Assembly: GCA_964343505.1 (NCBI GenBank)
Contig: CAYFJU010000004.1
Location: 10,983 to 74,982, forward strand
Direction of reading: 5' to 3'
Length of the DNA stretch: 64,000 nucleotides
From: TCS55 sp964343505
Lineage (GTDB): Bacteria; Fidelibacterota; Marinisomatia; Marinisomatales; TCS55
Shown here: positions 1 to 7,725 of the stretch, in pieces
How the letters are laid out: each line of letters begins with the position of its first letter
Numbering within the stretch: position 1 is the stretch's first letter
The notes under the pieces: generated by a model
The model's database searches: none
Told to the model about the DNA's origin: nothing
What the model saw: the letters and a program-made list of their open reading frames with translations, nothing else
Program-made: the position numbers and the translations under genes

Positions 1-593
1 CCTTGGCGAATAAATGCAATTGCCCCCAGTAAAGATGTGGGGTATTCCTTGCTACCCCATCCACCGGCAGCATATTCAATCACCTGGGCAATATCATTGG
101 ACAATATTTTGGGTGTTTCACCCAATTGTACCAAACCCGAGGTCCCCTGAAAAATGCCCCCCTTCGGCGTTACGTGAGCAGTTGTGAATCCGATTGAACG
201 TAATTCCTTGAGGGTCTTTTCCTTGGGATGAAAAAGATCGGCTCCCTTAAGATAAGCCCGCATATTTGAATTCCAGTGGGCCTGAAGGGATGTATCTTTT
301 TTGACCGTATTTACATCCAGCCAACTTTCGATAAAGCCGGCGTAGATATGTTTACCATCCATATCCAGGATTGTAGCCTGTTTGGGGATTTTTACTTTTG
401 AACCGACAGCCGTAATCATACCATCGCGTATGACAACTGTGCCGTTTTCGATCATTTTCCCCGGAGCAGCATGGACCGTGGCATTGGTGAGCGCCCAGGC
501 CCGGGGCGGGTTTCTATGGAGTTCTTTGGCCGGTCCAACCTGGGCGGACAGAACGGAAAAAGCCCAAAGAAAAAGAATTATTCTGGTTTTCAT
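1..593 (-). CDS. Amidohydrolase-family secreted protein, N-terminal part (cut by window edge)
   Basis: Reading leftward from an ATG at 593, about 197 codons are open to the window edge. The protein starts with a signal peptide (Met-Lys-Thr-Arg, then a hydrophobic run ending ...VLSA-Q). It continues with the layout of imidazolonepropionase-like amidohydrolases: a small beta domain with 'ALTNATVH...VVIRDGMITAVG', then 'MDGKHIYAGFIESWLDV'. In active members the last segment carries an HxH metal motif after 'GFID'; here the equivalent residues are Ser-Trp-Leu-Asp, so the usual metal ligands are absent. In this group such copies often sit beside a sibling with intact residues (family knowledge, not visible here). 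Likely periplasmic; role unknown. A GGAGG Shine-Dalgarno lies about 6 bases before the ATG. Confidence 0.7.
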   Translation of the reverse strand, partial: MKTRIILFLWAFSVLSAQVGPAKELHRNPPRAWALTNATVHAAPGKMIENGTVVIRDGMITAVGSKVKIPKQATILDMDGKHIYAGFIESWLDVNTVKKDTSLQAHWNSNMRAYLKGADLFHPKEKTLKELRSIGFTTAHVTPKGGIFQGTSGLVQLGETPKILSNDIAQVIEYAAGGWGSKEYPTSLLGAIAFIRQ

Positions 594-602
594 AACCCCT
601 CC

Positions 603-1412
603 TCAAAAATTGGGTCCGCGTAGATGCGTCGCCGTGATTTTTTTCGTTAAGTATTGATAGGCCTCATCCACCGTATCGCAGATCTGAAACAAGTCCAGGT
701 CTGATCTGGAGATGACGCCTTTATCCGCAAGGAAATCCCAATTCACCACATTATTCCAAAAGTGGCTGTCAAAAAGAACCGTAGGAATCTGCTTGCGCAA
801 TTTATTGGTTTGGATGAGCGTAAGTACCTCCATTAGTTCATCCAAAGTTCCAAATCCACCGGGCCAAACGACCATCGCTTTTGCCAGGTAGAGGAACCAA
901 AACTTACGCATAAAAAAGTAATGAAAGTTAAATTCTAAATCATCCGATATCCATTCATTGCCCTCTTGTTCGTGAGGCAGGGAAATGGATAAGCCAACCG
1001 ACAATCCTTTGGCTTCGGTAGCACCGCGATTGGCCGCTTCCATAATCCCCGGGCCTCCCCCGGAAGTTATAATAAAGCGTTTTTGGTGATTTTTAAGTTT
1101 TTTACTCCATTGAGTCATTCTATAGGATAGTTTCCGTGCCCCTTCATAGTATCGGCTCATTTCTAAATCTGTTTCTAAAACTGCGCGTTTTTCCGGTGAT
1201 AAGTTTTCCGGGGCATTCGCCAGGGCCGCTTTTGCATCCTCTTTCGACTTTAACCGGGCGGAACCGAAGAACACAATTGTGTCCTTGATCTTGTTGCGTT
1301 TAAAGCGCTGCAAGGGGCCGTAATATTCGGATAATAACCTGACCGTCCGTGCGTCGGGACTACCTAAAAATTCACGATTATAATAAAATCTATCTTTATT
1401 CTCTTTATTCAT
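603..1412 (-). CDS. LOG-family (lysine decarboxylase-like) nucleotide phosphoribohydrolase
   Basis: A 269-residue protein with the two family signatures: 'GGGPGIMEAANRGA' in the middle and 'PGGFGTLDELMEVLTLIQ' near residue 185, which form the nucleotide-monophosphate pocket. LOG proteins hydrolyse N6-substituted AMP derivatives or other nucleoside 5'-monophosphates to base and ribose 5-phosphate; many bacterial members are mis-labelled lysine decarboxylase. At 269 aa it is longer than the minimal ~180-aa plant-type enzyme and has an extra N-terminal segment of about 85 residues. The gene ends 9 bases before the ATG of the amidohydrolase, so the two are probably co-transcribed. Family assignment is secure, the physiological substrate is not. 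Confidence 0.88.
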   Translation of the reverse strand: MNKENKDRFYYNREFLGSPDARTVRLLSEYYGPLQRFKRNKIKDTIVFFGSARLKSKEDAKAALANAPENLSPEKRAVLETDLEMSRYYEGARKLSYRMTQWSKKLKNHQKRFIITSGGGPGIMEAANRGATEAKGLSVGLSISLPHEQEGNEWISDDLEFNFHYFFMRKFWFLYLAKAMVVWPGGFGTLDELMEVLTLIQTNKLRKQIPTVLFDSHFWNNVVNWDFLADKGVISRSDLDLFQICDTVDEAYQYLTKKITATHLRGPNF

Positions 1413-1551
1413 TATTTACACTCCTAGTGATTATTCTTTCTTCTTTTTATTGGCGGAGAAGTTAGGGCAGTGGTGGATTAAATGTGTGTTAGAATATTGT
1501 TTGGATGATAGGAGTAGTTGAAGTCGATCAATCAAGGTTGTATTTTTTCTT

Positions 1552-1887
1552 GTGATAAAAAGAGCATTCATCATCTTCATCTTGCTTTGGGCCTGCACCC
1601 CACTCCCGCCGGCACCGTTTATCCCGCCTCCAACCAGGCAACCTACGGATGGCCCCAACTCGCTTTCTGAGGGATTACTTACAGAATATGACATTTGGGA
1701 ATTTCTAAAGGAGAATCCATCAGAAGCTGAGGTGATTGAAATGCTAGGTGCACCAGATTCCGTATGGGCCAGTGATGAACAGCCCTACTATGTCATGTAT
1801 TATTACCGACCGAATTTACAGGATTATAACTCCGTCGAACTTCATACCAAATCACGGAAAGTAACGGGGTATGAGTGGGACGAATAA
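1552..1887 (+). CDS. Small predicted lipoprotein
   Basis: 111 residues from a GTG codon (no in-frame ATG nearby). The N-terminus is a lipoprotein signal: Met-Ile-Lys-Arg, hydrophobic stretch, lipobox-like 'LLWAC' with Cys15. A Pro-rich linker follows, then an acidic C-terminal domain with 'DIWEFLKENPSEAEVIEMLGAPDSVWASDEQPYYVMYY'. The 'EVIEMLGAPDSV...YY' pattern resembles the small BamE/SmpA-like fold (a helix followed by 'LGxP' and a Tyr-rich strand), but I cannot confirm that by eye. It lies divergently from the LOG gene and 15 bases before osmC. The start is uncertain because the ribosome-binding site is weak. Confidence 0.6.
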   Translation: MIKRAFIIFILLWACTPLPPAPFIPPPTRQPTDGPNSLSEGLLTEYDIWEFLKENPSEAEVIEMLGAPDSVWASDEQPYYVMYYYRPNLQDYNSVELHTKSRKVTGYEWDE

Positions 1888-1902
1888 ATTAAGGAATTAA
1901 TT

Positions 1903-2313
1903 ATGGGACAAATATCATCAGTAGAGTATTTAGGTGACTTAAGGACCGAAGCGGTTCATTTAGAATCGGGAGAGCGGATTCACACGGACGCCCCTAAGGA
2001 TAATGAGGGGAAGGGTGAGGCCTTTTCACCCACCGATCTGGTGGCCACATCCCTGGCCAGTTGTATGATAACCGTCATGGGAATTAAAGCACGTCAGCAT
2101 GATATTGACATGGATGGGACCAAAGCGGAGATCGTAAAAGAGATGGGGGCAAATCCCCGGCGGATTTCTGCCATTCGGATCCATATTCATTTCCCGAAAA
2201 ATTATACGGAAAAAGAAAAATCCCTTCTTGAGCGAACGGCACATACCTGTCCTGTGGGGAAAAGTCTCAGTGATGAGTTAGAAGAGGATGTGAAGTTTAT
2301 TTATCCGGAATAG
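1903..2313 (+). CDS. OsmC/Ohr-family thiol peroxidase-like protein
   Basis: 136 residues with the OsmC family pattern: N-terminal 'HLESGERIHTDAPKDNEGKGEAFSPTDLVATSLASCM', and the second conserved Cys in 'HTCPVGKSL'. The two Cys (about residues 54 and 117) are the peroxidatic/resolving pair of the family, which reduces organic hydroperoxides or is a general redox-stress protein. The 'FSPTDLVATSLASC' helix is typical of the YhfA/OsmC subgroup rather than Ohr. Cytosolic. The ATG is preceded by 'AAGGAATTAATT', a usable Shine-Dalgarno. It may be cotranscribed with the small lipoprotein upstream. Confidence 0.9.
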   Translation: MGQISSVEYLGDLRTEAVHLESGERIHTDAPKDNEGKGEAFSPTDLVATSLASCMITVMGIKARQHDIDMDGTKAEIVKEMGANPRRISAIRIHIHFPKNYTEKEKSLLERTAHTCPVGKSLSDELEEDVKFIYPE

Positions 2314-2338
2314 GGTTAATTATACTTTTCTTCGAAGA

Positions 2339-2378
2339 CCTGCCCGCCACATTTCAATATTTAAATGGGGCAGGCGGG
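2339..2378. repeat. GC-rich imperfect hairpin after osmC
   Basis: Arms at 2339-2354 and 2363-2378 match at 13 of 16 positions around an AT-rich loop and carry TGCCCGCC/GGCAGGCGGG words. Similar GC words recur in the spacers at 3575-3665 and 41410-41470, so this looks like a member of a dispersed intergenic repeat. It could also act as the osmC terminator, though no long U-tract follows. Confidence 0.5.
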
Positions 2379-2402
2379 AAAGTATCAAAAGAACTTTCGC
2401 TG

Positions 2403-2533
2403 TAGAAAAATCACATCCGACTTCACCATCATTTCAGGAATGAATTAAACTCATCCCGACAACTTGTCGGGAATCAAACAGTAATTCATTCTTTTCTGAC
2501 TTGATGGTTTGTCGTTTAGATATGATTTTTCTA
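2403..2533. repeat. 131-nt nested palindromic element
   Basis: The ends are an exact inverted repeat (TAGAAAAATCA at 2403-2413, TGATTTTTCTA at 2523-2533). Moving inward the arms keep matching with small bulges (CGAC/GTCG, ACCATCA/TGATGGT, TCAG/CTGA, GAATGAATTA/TAATTCATTC). The centre is a separate perfect stem TCCCGACA/TTGTCGGGA. No reading frame is present. The architecture is that of a MITE-like or REP-like palindromic element or a long structured RNA. Confidence 0.6.
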
Positions 2534-2579
2534 AGGTGATATTGTCCTTGAATGACTTTTATTGGCCTTATAAATATTT

Positions 2580-2736
2580 ACGGAAAAATCGAAATATTTT
2601 TTCCGTTTAAAAGAGAAAAACTGTTTGAGGTCCCATTTATGGGACAAGTTTTTTTCTCTTAGGAAAAAGAATTGAAGATTTAGTAAATATTTATCCAGCC
2701 TTGATTTTTTGTTTCTTTTGTATCAAGACAAAAGAA
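2580..2736. repeat. Three further hairpins in the osmC-rpe spacer
   Basis: Three inverted repeats follow one another. 2580-2606: ACGGAAAAAT with ATTTTTTCCGT. 2611-2660: AAGAGAAAAAC with GTTTTTTTCTCTT enclosing a perfect GTCCCAT-TT-ATGGGAC stem at 2630-2645. 2713-2736: TTCTTTTGT with ACAAAAGAA. I see no protein-coding potential between 2314 and 2814. The T-runs after the second stem would suit a terminator. The spacer otherwise holds the rpe promoter, which I could not place. Confidence 0.5.
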
Positions 2737-2814
2737 TATTCAGGATATTTTCAGTATATCAAATAATCAGGCGTTGAATATCCATATCTCCAATCCTAAT
2801 TTCTGACCCCACAA

Positions 2815-3495
2815 ATGGCCTCGGAATTCAAGATAGCCCCATCAATTTTATCCGCTGATTTTGCAGATCTGCAATCAGCCCTATCCCAATGCGAACAAGG
2901 CGGCGCCCATTGGATCCATGTGGATGTGATGGATAACCAATTTGTGCCAAACCTGACGATTGGCCCGCCGGTGGTGAAATCACTTCGGCCGAAAACAGAT
3001 AAATTTTTGGATGTGCACATGATGGTGGTCGAACCGGAGAAACTGGTGGAACCATTTGCGAAGGCAGGTGCTGACCTGATCACGTTTCACATTGAAGCGA
3101 CGGATGATCCTCAGGCTGTCATTGATCTTATCAAATCAACGAAAACGCAAGTGGGCCTTTCCATTAAACCATCAACCCCCTTATCTGAGATTGAACCATT
3201 TTATGACCAGATCGACCTGATTTTGGTCATGAGCGTGGAGCCGGGATTTGGCGGCCAGGGATACATGGACGGTTCTACCGATCGAATCCAGTTTATTAAA
3301 CATAAATTGACTGAGCAGTGTTTGCAGGATCGCGTCCTGATCGAAGTTGATGGGGGCATCAAAATGCATAATGCCAAGGAAGTGATCGATGCGGGCGCTG
3401 ATGTATTAGTGGCCGGTTCGGCCGTATTTGGAACGGAAGATCCCGTACAAACCATTAAAGATTTTTATAACTTAGGAAGCCACGAAGGACGCTAA
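2815..3495 (+). CDS. rpe: Ribulose-phosphate 3-epimerase
   Basis: 226 residues, the family's usual length (about 220). It interconverts ribulose 5-phosphate and xylulose 5-phosphate in the pentose phosphate pathway. TIM-barrel landmarks are in order: 'APSILSADFADLQ' at the N-terminus with the active-site Ser/Asp, 'WIHVDVMDNQFVPNLTIGPPVV' (metal His and catalytic Asp), 'DVHMMV', 'VMSVEPGFGGQGY', 'EVDGGI' with the second catalytic Asp, and the phosphate-binding 'VLVAGSAVFG'. The ATG follows 'CCCCACAA' with no strong Shine-Dalgarno. It is the first of three neighbouring pentose-phosphate genes (rpe, transketolase, rpiB) in the same direction, separated by repeat-containing spacers. Confidence 0.96.
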   Translation: MASEFKIAPSILSADFADLQSALSQCEQGGAHWIHVDVMDNQFVPNLTIGPPVVKSLRPKTDKFLDVHMMVVEPEKLVEPFAKAGADLITFHIEATDDPQAVIDLIKSTKTQVGLSIKPSTPLSEIEPFYDQIDLILVMSVEPGFGGQGYMDGSTDRIQFIKHKLTEQCLQDRVLIEVDGGIKMHNAKEVIDAGADVLVAGSAVFGTEDPVQTIKDFYNLGSHEGR

Positions 3496-3750
3496 GGAAC
3501 GCGAATAAAATTTTAACTCCTCTGAAAACTTACTAAATCACTAACCATTTGTCAACCTCAGCACCGTCCTTGATTCCTCGGTAGGCGGGGACGGGTGAGC
3601 ATCCTTGAACAAAAGAGATACTGCCCTGCTAATCGCTTGGTTGCAGAACAGGCGAGGACGGGCAGGAACAGGCTTAGTATTACGTGTATTTTTTCAAATT
3701 TAGATTAAAAAAACCTTTGCGTAACTTTGCGCCCTTAGCGGCTAAAAAAC
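3496..3750. repeat. Repeat-rich spacer between rpe and transketolase
   Basis: No gene. The left end begins inside the rpe stop region with GCCACGAAGGACGCTAAGG-type words (about 3480-3500). The right end carries the inverse, CCCTTAGCGGC at about 3732-3742, just before the transketolase ATG. Between them (3575-3665) lies a GC-rich stretch with TAGGCGGGGACGGG and GAGGACGGGCAGG words related to the hairpin at 2339. The same GAAGGACGC / CTTAGTGGC words recur in the spacer at 5776-5848. Confidence 0.5.
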
Positions 3751-5775
3751 ATGAGAACATACCAGGATATAGATATTTTTTCAGAATGGACTGAAGAAGA
3801 ACAAGAACAGTTTTCTTTGGCAGTAACCAAAGGGTTGATCATGGATATGGTCCGTAAAGCCAATTCAGGTCACAGCGGCGGACCCATGTCATCCGCTGAT
3901 TACGCCCAAATTTTGTTCACCGAATATTTGAATTTTGATCCGGATAACCCCGAGTGGTTCAACCGTGATCGGTTTGTCTTATCAGCTGGCCATGAGTCGG
4001 CGCTTTTGTATTCCATGTTGATTCAAATTGGCTGGCTGGACATGGATGATATCCAAAATTTTCGCCAGTTACACAGCCGCACGCCGGGCCATCCTGAAGT
4101 GGAAATTCCCGGTGTGGAAGCCACTACCGGTCCGTTGGGACAAGGCTTTGGCATGGCGGTGGGAATGGCCACGGCAGAATCCATGTTGCGTAGCCGGTTT
4201 GGAGAATTGACCGACAATGGGGAGAACTTGGTCGGCCATTATACCTATGTCTTAGCCGGTGATGGTTGTTTCCAAGAGCCTGTCACGCTGGGCGCCGCTT
4301 CTATGGGGGGGCATTGGGGCTTATCGCGCCTGATTGTGTATTATGATTCGAACAATGCCCAGATTTCAGGAAAAGTAGATCGTGCAGATTCCACCAATTA
4401 TGCCCAGGTGTTTGAAGGTTTTGGCTGGCACGTCCAGGAGATCGATGGCCATAACCACGACCAGATTCGTGAAGCAATTGAAAAAGCACAAGTCGTTGAT
4501 CGCCCCAGCATTATTATTGGTACCACAACCATGGCCCATGGCAGTGCCGGGATGGAAGGGGATCATGAAACCCACGGGGCGCCCTTACCCCAAGATGAAA
4601 TTGACGCTACAAAAGAAAAATTGGGATTACCGGAAGAAAAATTTTATCTGCCTCAGGAAGTAGTGGAGCACTTTCAAACCCGCTTTGATCAATTAAAAGT
4701 CTCCGTTTCAGAATGGGGTGATGCGACCTCTGCGGCGTGTGAAAATCCCGATTTTAAAACAATGTGGGATGCGACGGTTAATAGAATACTGCCTGTAATC
4801 GAATATCCTGAATTTGAAGCAGGTGCATCATTAGCGACACGAAAAGCATTTGGGGCCACGTTAGATAAATTTGCCGAACAGTTGCCGTCAATCGTCGGCG
4901 GGTCGGCCGATTTGGAACCGTCCAATTATACCGGAAACTTTGCCAATGCCTACGGTGACTTTACCAAAGAAAATAGAAGTGGGAGAAATTTAGCATTCGG
5001 TGTGAGAGAATTTCCCATGGCAGCGGCCATGAATGGGATGGCGCTTCATGGCGGGGTGATTCCTTTTGGCGGTACTTTTTTGGTATTTGCCGATTATGAG
5101 CGGCCGGCGCTGAGACTGGCGGCGATCCAGCACTGCCGCGTGATTCACGAGTTTACCCACGATTCTTTTTACGTGGGTGAAGACGGTCCGACGCACCAGC
5201 CTATCGAACATGCTATGGCCTTGCGGGCGATCCCGAATTTCAATGTGTTTCGCCCGGCGGACGCGAAGGAGACAGCTGCCTGTTTCCGTTTGGGCATGGA
5301 TTTAAGGGAATCACCCAGCGCACTTTTACTAACACGACAAAGTGTGCCAGTATTGGTTCATGATATGGATACGGTTGTTAAGGGTGTATCCAGAGGCGCA
5401 TATTCGGTTATGGATTGCGAAAACCCGGAACTCGTTTTCTTAGCTACAGGATCAGAAGTCTCCCTAGCCATGGATGTGGCCAAGGCCATGAATGATAAAC
5501 AAATCCGCGTGATAAGTATGCCGTGTTGGGAAATATTTGAACAACAGTCCGATGAATATAAAAAATCACTGATTCCTCCCCGTGGTGCCATGAAGATATC
5601 CCTGGAAGCGGGCATCACCCACGGATGGGAGAAATACATCGGTCCCAACGGATTATCGATTGGTCTCAACCATTTTGGCGCTTCGGCTCCGGGGAAGGAC
5701 TTGGCCCAGGAATTTGGTTTTACGCCAGACCAGGTTGAACAAAAAATCAGGAAACATCTAGACAATCTGCTATAG
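3751..5775 (+). CDS. tkt: Transketolase
   Basis: 674 residues, the full length of bacterial transketolases. The enzyme transfers two-carbon ketol units between pentose-phosphate sugars using thiamine diphosphate and Mg2+. Visible landmarks: 'KANSGHSGGPMSSADYAQILF' near residue 37, 'GHPEVEIPGVEATTGPLGQGFGMAVGMA', the ThDP motif 'AGDGCFQEPVTLGAASMGGHWGLSRLIVYYDSN' (GDG...N), the pyrimidine domain 'FGVREFPMAAAMNGMALHGG' with the catalytic Glu, 'GEDGPTHQPIEH' and 'RPADAKE'. The C-terminal domain ends with 'GFTPDQVEQKIRKHL'. In E. coli the ThDP loop has 'MEGIS' where this has 'QEPVT', a modest deviation. ATG at 3751 sits directly after the repeat-derived spacer; no strong Shine-Dalgarno. Confidence 0.96.
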   Translation: MRTYQDIDIFSEWTEEEQEQFSLAVTKGLIMDMVRKANSGHSGGPMSSADYAQILFTEYLNFDPDNPEWFNRDRFVLSAGHESALLYSMLIQIGWLDMDDIQNFRQLHSRTPGHPEVEIPGVEATTGPLGQGFGMAVGMATAESMLRSRFGELTDNGENLVGHYTYVLAGDGCFQEPVTLGAASMGGHWGLSRLIVYYDSNNAQISGKVDRADSTNYAQVFEGFGWHVQEIDGHNHDQIREAIEKAQVVDRPSIIIGTTTMAHGSAGMEGDHETHGAPLPQDEIDATKEKLGLPEEKFYLPQEVVEHFQTRFDQLKVSVSEWGDATSAACENPDFKTMWDATVNRILPVIEYPEFEAGASLATRKAFGATLDKFAEQLPSIVGGSADLEPSNYTGNFANAYGDFTKENRSGRNLAFGVREFPMAAAMNGMALHGGVIPFGGTFLVFADYERPALRLAAIQHCRVIHEFTHDSFYVGEDGPTHQPIEHAMALRAIPNFNVFRPADAKETAACFRLGMDLRESPSALLLTRQSVPVLVHDMDTVVKGVSRGAYSVMDCENPELVFLATGSEVSLAMDVAKAMNDKQIRVISMPCWEIFEQQSDEYKKSLIPPRGAMKISLEAGITHGWEKYIGPNGLSIGLNHFGASAPGKDLAQEFGFTPDQVEQKIRKHLDNLL

Positions 5776-5848
5776 CCGCGAAGGACGCCAAATTACACCA
5801 AGATAATTTTCTTAGTGTTCTTTCGTGAACTTAGTGGCAAGAAAAAAC
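5776..5848. repeat. Inverted-repeat spacer before rpiB
   Basis: AGCCGCGAAGGACGCCAAATTACACCAAGA on the left is mirrored by TCTTAGTGTTCTTTCGTGAACTTAGTGGC on the right, an imperfect hairpin built of CACGAAGGACACTAAG-type words. It ends 10 bases before the rpiB ATG. It is the same kind of spacer as the one before transketolase. Confidence 0.5.
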
Positions 5849-6286
5849 ATGAAAATACACTTAGCAACAGACCACGCCGGTCTCGAACTCAAAAACATCA
5901 TAAAAAATTATTTAACCAAAAATGGTCATGAAGTGACCGATCACGGCGCCCATGAATACGACGCCCTTGATGATTATCCAGATTTTATTTTTCCCTGTGC
6001 CCATGCGGTGGCAAGGGACACGGAAAGTCGTGGTATTATTTTAGGTGGCTCCGGCCAGGGAGAAGCGATGGCGGCCAACCGGGTGAAAGGGGTGCGTGCG
6101 GCCGTGTTTTATAATGGTCCGGAAGAAATCGTGAAACTCTCCCGGGAACACAATGACGCTAACATTCTTTCATTGGGTGCACGCTTCATGACCGAAGCTG
6201 AAATTTACGATGTGATTGAAATGTGGCTGACTGAACCCTTCGAAGGGGGGCGGCACCAGCGGCGGATTGAGAAGTTGGATTTATAA
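5849..6286 (+). CDS. rpiB: Ribose-5-phosphate isomerase B
   Basis: 145 residues from the ATG at 5849, the normal length of RpiB (about 150). A GTG 24 bases upstream is also open but would only add residues encoded by the repeat spacer, so the ATG is preferred because 'MKIHLATDHAG' is the family's N-terminus. Interconverts ribose 5-phosphate and ribulose 5-phosphate. Motifs: 'DHAGLELKN' (phosphate-binding), 'VTDHGAH', 'GIILGGSGQGEAMAANRVKGVRAA' and 'REHNDANILSLGARF'. In many RpiB proteins the catalytic loop is 'CGTG'; here it is 'GGSGQG', so the catalytic Cys is replaced by Gly/Ser, as in the LacAB/RpiB-like subgroup with Ser. Function as isomerase is likely but the residue deserves notice. 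Confidence 0.9.
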   Translation: MKIHLATDHAGLELKNIIKNYLTKNGHEVTDHGAHEYDALDDYPDFIFPCAHAVARDTESRGIILGGSGQGEAMAANRVKGVRAAVFYNGPEEIVKLSREHNDANILSLGARFMTEAEIYDVIEMWLTEPFEGGRHQRRIEKLDL

Positions 6287-6296
6287 AGAACCCATT

Positions 6297-7373
6297 TTAA
6301 TTCATCATCTTCATTAATTTGAGACAAAGTGCGTCAATTTTTCTGGAATCTTTTATGAAGACCGAGACGTTTGTCAGGATCACGACGCCTGTTTGGTCCT
6401 CAACATTGATAGCCATAGAGGAGGTATAACCCCCGGTACCGCCATTATGCCAGTGGAGGGTTTTTCCTTCCTTTTCTAACACAATCCAACCCAGGGCTAC
6501 ATCAACACCCTCCCTGACTTGGAATGTCTTCGTCCGCTGGAGGGTTAATACGGGGTCTCCCGAGAAATTGGCTTGGGCGAAATTGCTCAAGTCCGCAACG
6601 GTTGAAACCACCCCTCCAGCCGGTTGAAACGCATTCAAATCCCAGTGAGAGACTTCTCTCCCTTTTTTATCAATACCTTTTACAACCCGGTCTTCCAGGT
6701 CTACCCGATCGAGGGACGTGGAGGTCATGCTGTATTTTTCTATCACATAACGATTCAAAAGATCGGCATACTGCATCCCGGAATTATATTCTAAAACATG
6801 ACCTAAAAAACCAGCGCCAAGATTGGAGTATTGATTTTTTTCTCCCGGAATCGTTTTCAGCTTCATTTTCTTTTTAAAATATTTTCCCATGCGCTTCAAA
6901 TCGTAATTCACATAGGGATTATCCCCATTGCGTAGGATGTCCCAAATCATGCCGCTGGGCATTCTTGGCAATCCGGAGGTATGGTTGGCCAGCATTTGGA
7001 CGGTAACCGTGACGCCCTTTTTTTCAGTCCTTTTCAATTTAAAAGGGACATAATCCTGGAGCGGTTTATCCAACTCAATTCGACCTTCATGGACCAGGTT
7101 TGCTAATATCGTCGAAGTAAACACTTTCGTGATTGATCCAATTTCAAACACACGATTTCGATTATCAACCGTTTCAATATTCCCGCCTTGCTTGATGGCG
7201 CCATAATAATTGACTTTATCCCCTTGAATAAAGGCCACGGAGAATTGGGCTTTTTCCGGGAATAAATCCATAAGGTGGTGTATTGAATCGATTTGTGTCG
7301 ACGTTTGAGCCAGGGTGATCGAATAAACAATCAGGATAAATTTGACGAATCTTTTCATTTTAGTTCTCCACAT
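6297..7373 (-). CDS. Serine hydrolase of the class C beta-lactamase family (secreted)
   Basis: 358 residues from the ATG at 7373 (an in-frame ATG at 7358 gives a cleaner signal peptide, MKRFVKFILIVYSITLAQ). The three signatures of the serine beta-lactamase/DD-peptidase fold are present: SxxK as 'SITK' after 'FEIGS', Y-S-N in 'NQYSNLGAGFLG', and H-x-G as 'WHNGGTGGY'. The family includes beta-lactamases, esterases and D-aminopeptidases; sequence alone does not choose. Likely periplasmic or surface-exposed. The upstream reading frame (broken VOC gene) ends with TAATG over this start, so translation may once have been coupled. Length is slightly short of the 380-400 aa usual for class C. Confidence 0.85.
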   Translation of the reverse strand: MWRTKMKRFVKFILIVYSITLAQTSTQIDSIHHLMDLFPEKAQFSVAFIQGDKVNYYGAIKQGGNIETVDNRNRVFEIGSITKVFTSTILANLVHEGRIELDKPLQDYVPFKLKRTEKKGVTVTVQMLANHTSGLPRMPSGMIWDILRNGDNPYVNYDLKRMGKYFKKKMKLKTIPGEKNQYSNLGAGFLGHVLEYNSGMQYADLLNRYVIEKYSMTSTSLDRVDLEDRVVKGIDKKGREVSHWDLNAFQPAGGVVSTVADLSNFAQANFSGDPVLTLQRTKTFQVREGVDVALGWIVLEKEGKTLHWHNGGTGGYTSSMAINVEDQTGVVILTNVSVFIKDSRKIDALCLKLMKMMN

Positions 7374-7725
7374 TATTTAATATCCTTTCCGAAGGTCCAT
7401 CGGTGGCATTCCAGGCCTTGCACTTCATAATTCCGGTCGCCGTAGAAGTGATTTTTCAGTTCAGTGATGAGTTTCGCACCGGTAGCCTTGGCCCGTTCAA
7501 AATGGGTGTCCACATCATCCACATAGACGTATAGACCTATGGTCGTTTTACCTGAATTATTGGCGGGACTCTCCCAACCCTCCCGGGCGTTGCTGGGACC
7601 AACCATTATTATGCCATCTTTATATTCCATTTCCGATTGAACGATTTAACTGCCCTCATTGGGGAGGACCAACCCTGTCTTGAAACCGAAGGTTTTTTCC
7701 AGCCACACCAAAACCGCTTTTTGGG
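7373..7725 (-). pseudogene. VOC/glyoxalase-family gene broken by a stop codon and truncated at its 5' end
   Basis: The 3' half is an open frame from an ATG at 7630 (85 codons: 'MEYKDGIIMVGPSNAREGWESPANN...VYVDDVDTHFERAKATGAKLITELKNHFYGDRNYEVQGLECHRWTFG'), the C-terminal half of a PhnB-like VOC protein. Upstream of that ATG the same frame continues without a shift but is interrupted by TAA at 7646-7648. Beyond it one reads 'KAVLVWLEKTFGFKTGLVLPNEGS', the expected N-terminal part of the family. This in turn runs straight into the end of the AbiEii gene (TGA at 7726-7728), so the first few residues and the start codon are missing. Not a functional full-length gene; the 85-codon piece alone is below the 120-130 residues of the family. 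Confidence 0.75.

Noticed and set aside
1431..1694. 87-codon minus-strand frame ahead of the LOG gene
   Set aside because: Overlaps the lipoprotein gene on the other strand and reads Gly/Ser-rich low-complexity sequence.
2026..2244. Minus-strand frame within osmC
   Set aside because: Opposite the coding strand of a clear OsmC protein, no independent evidence.
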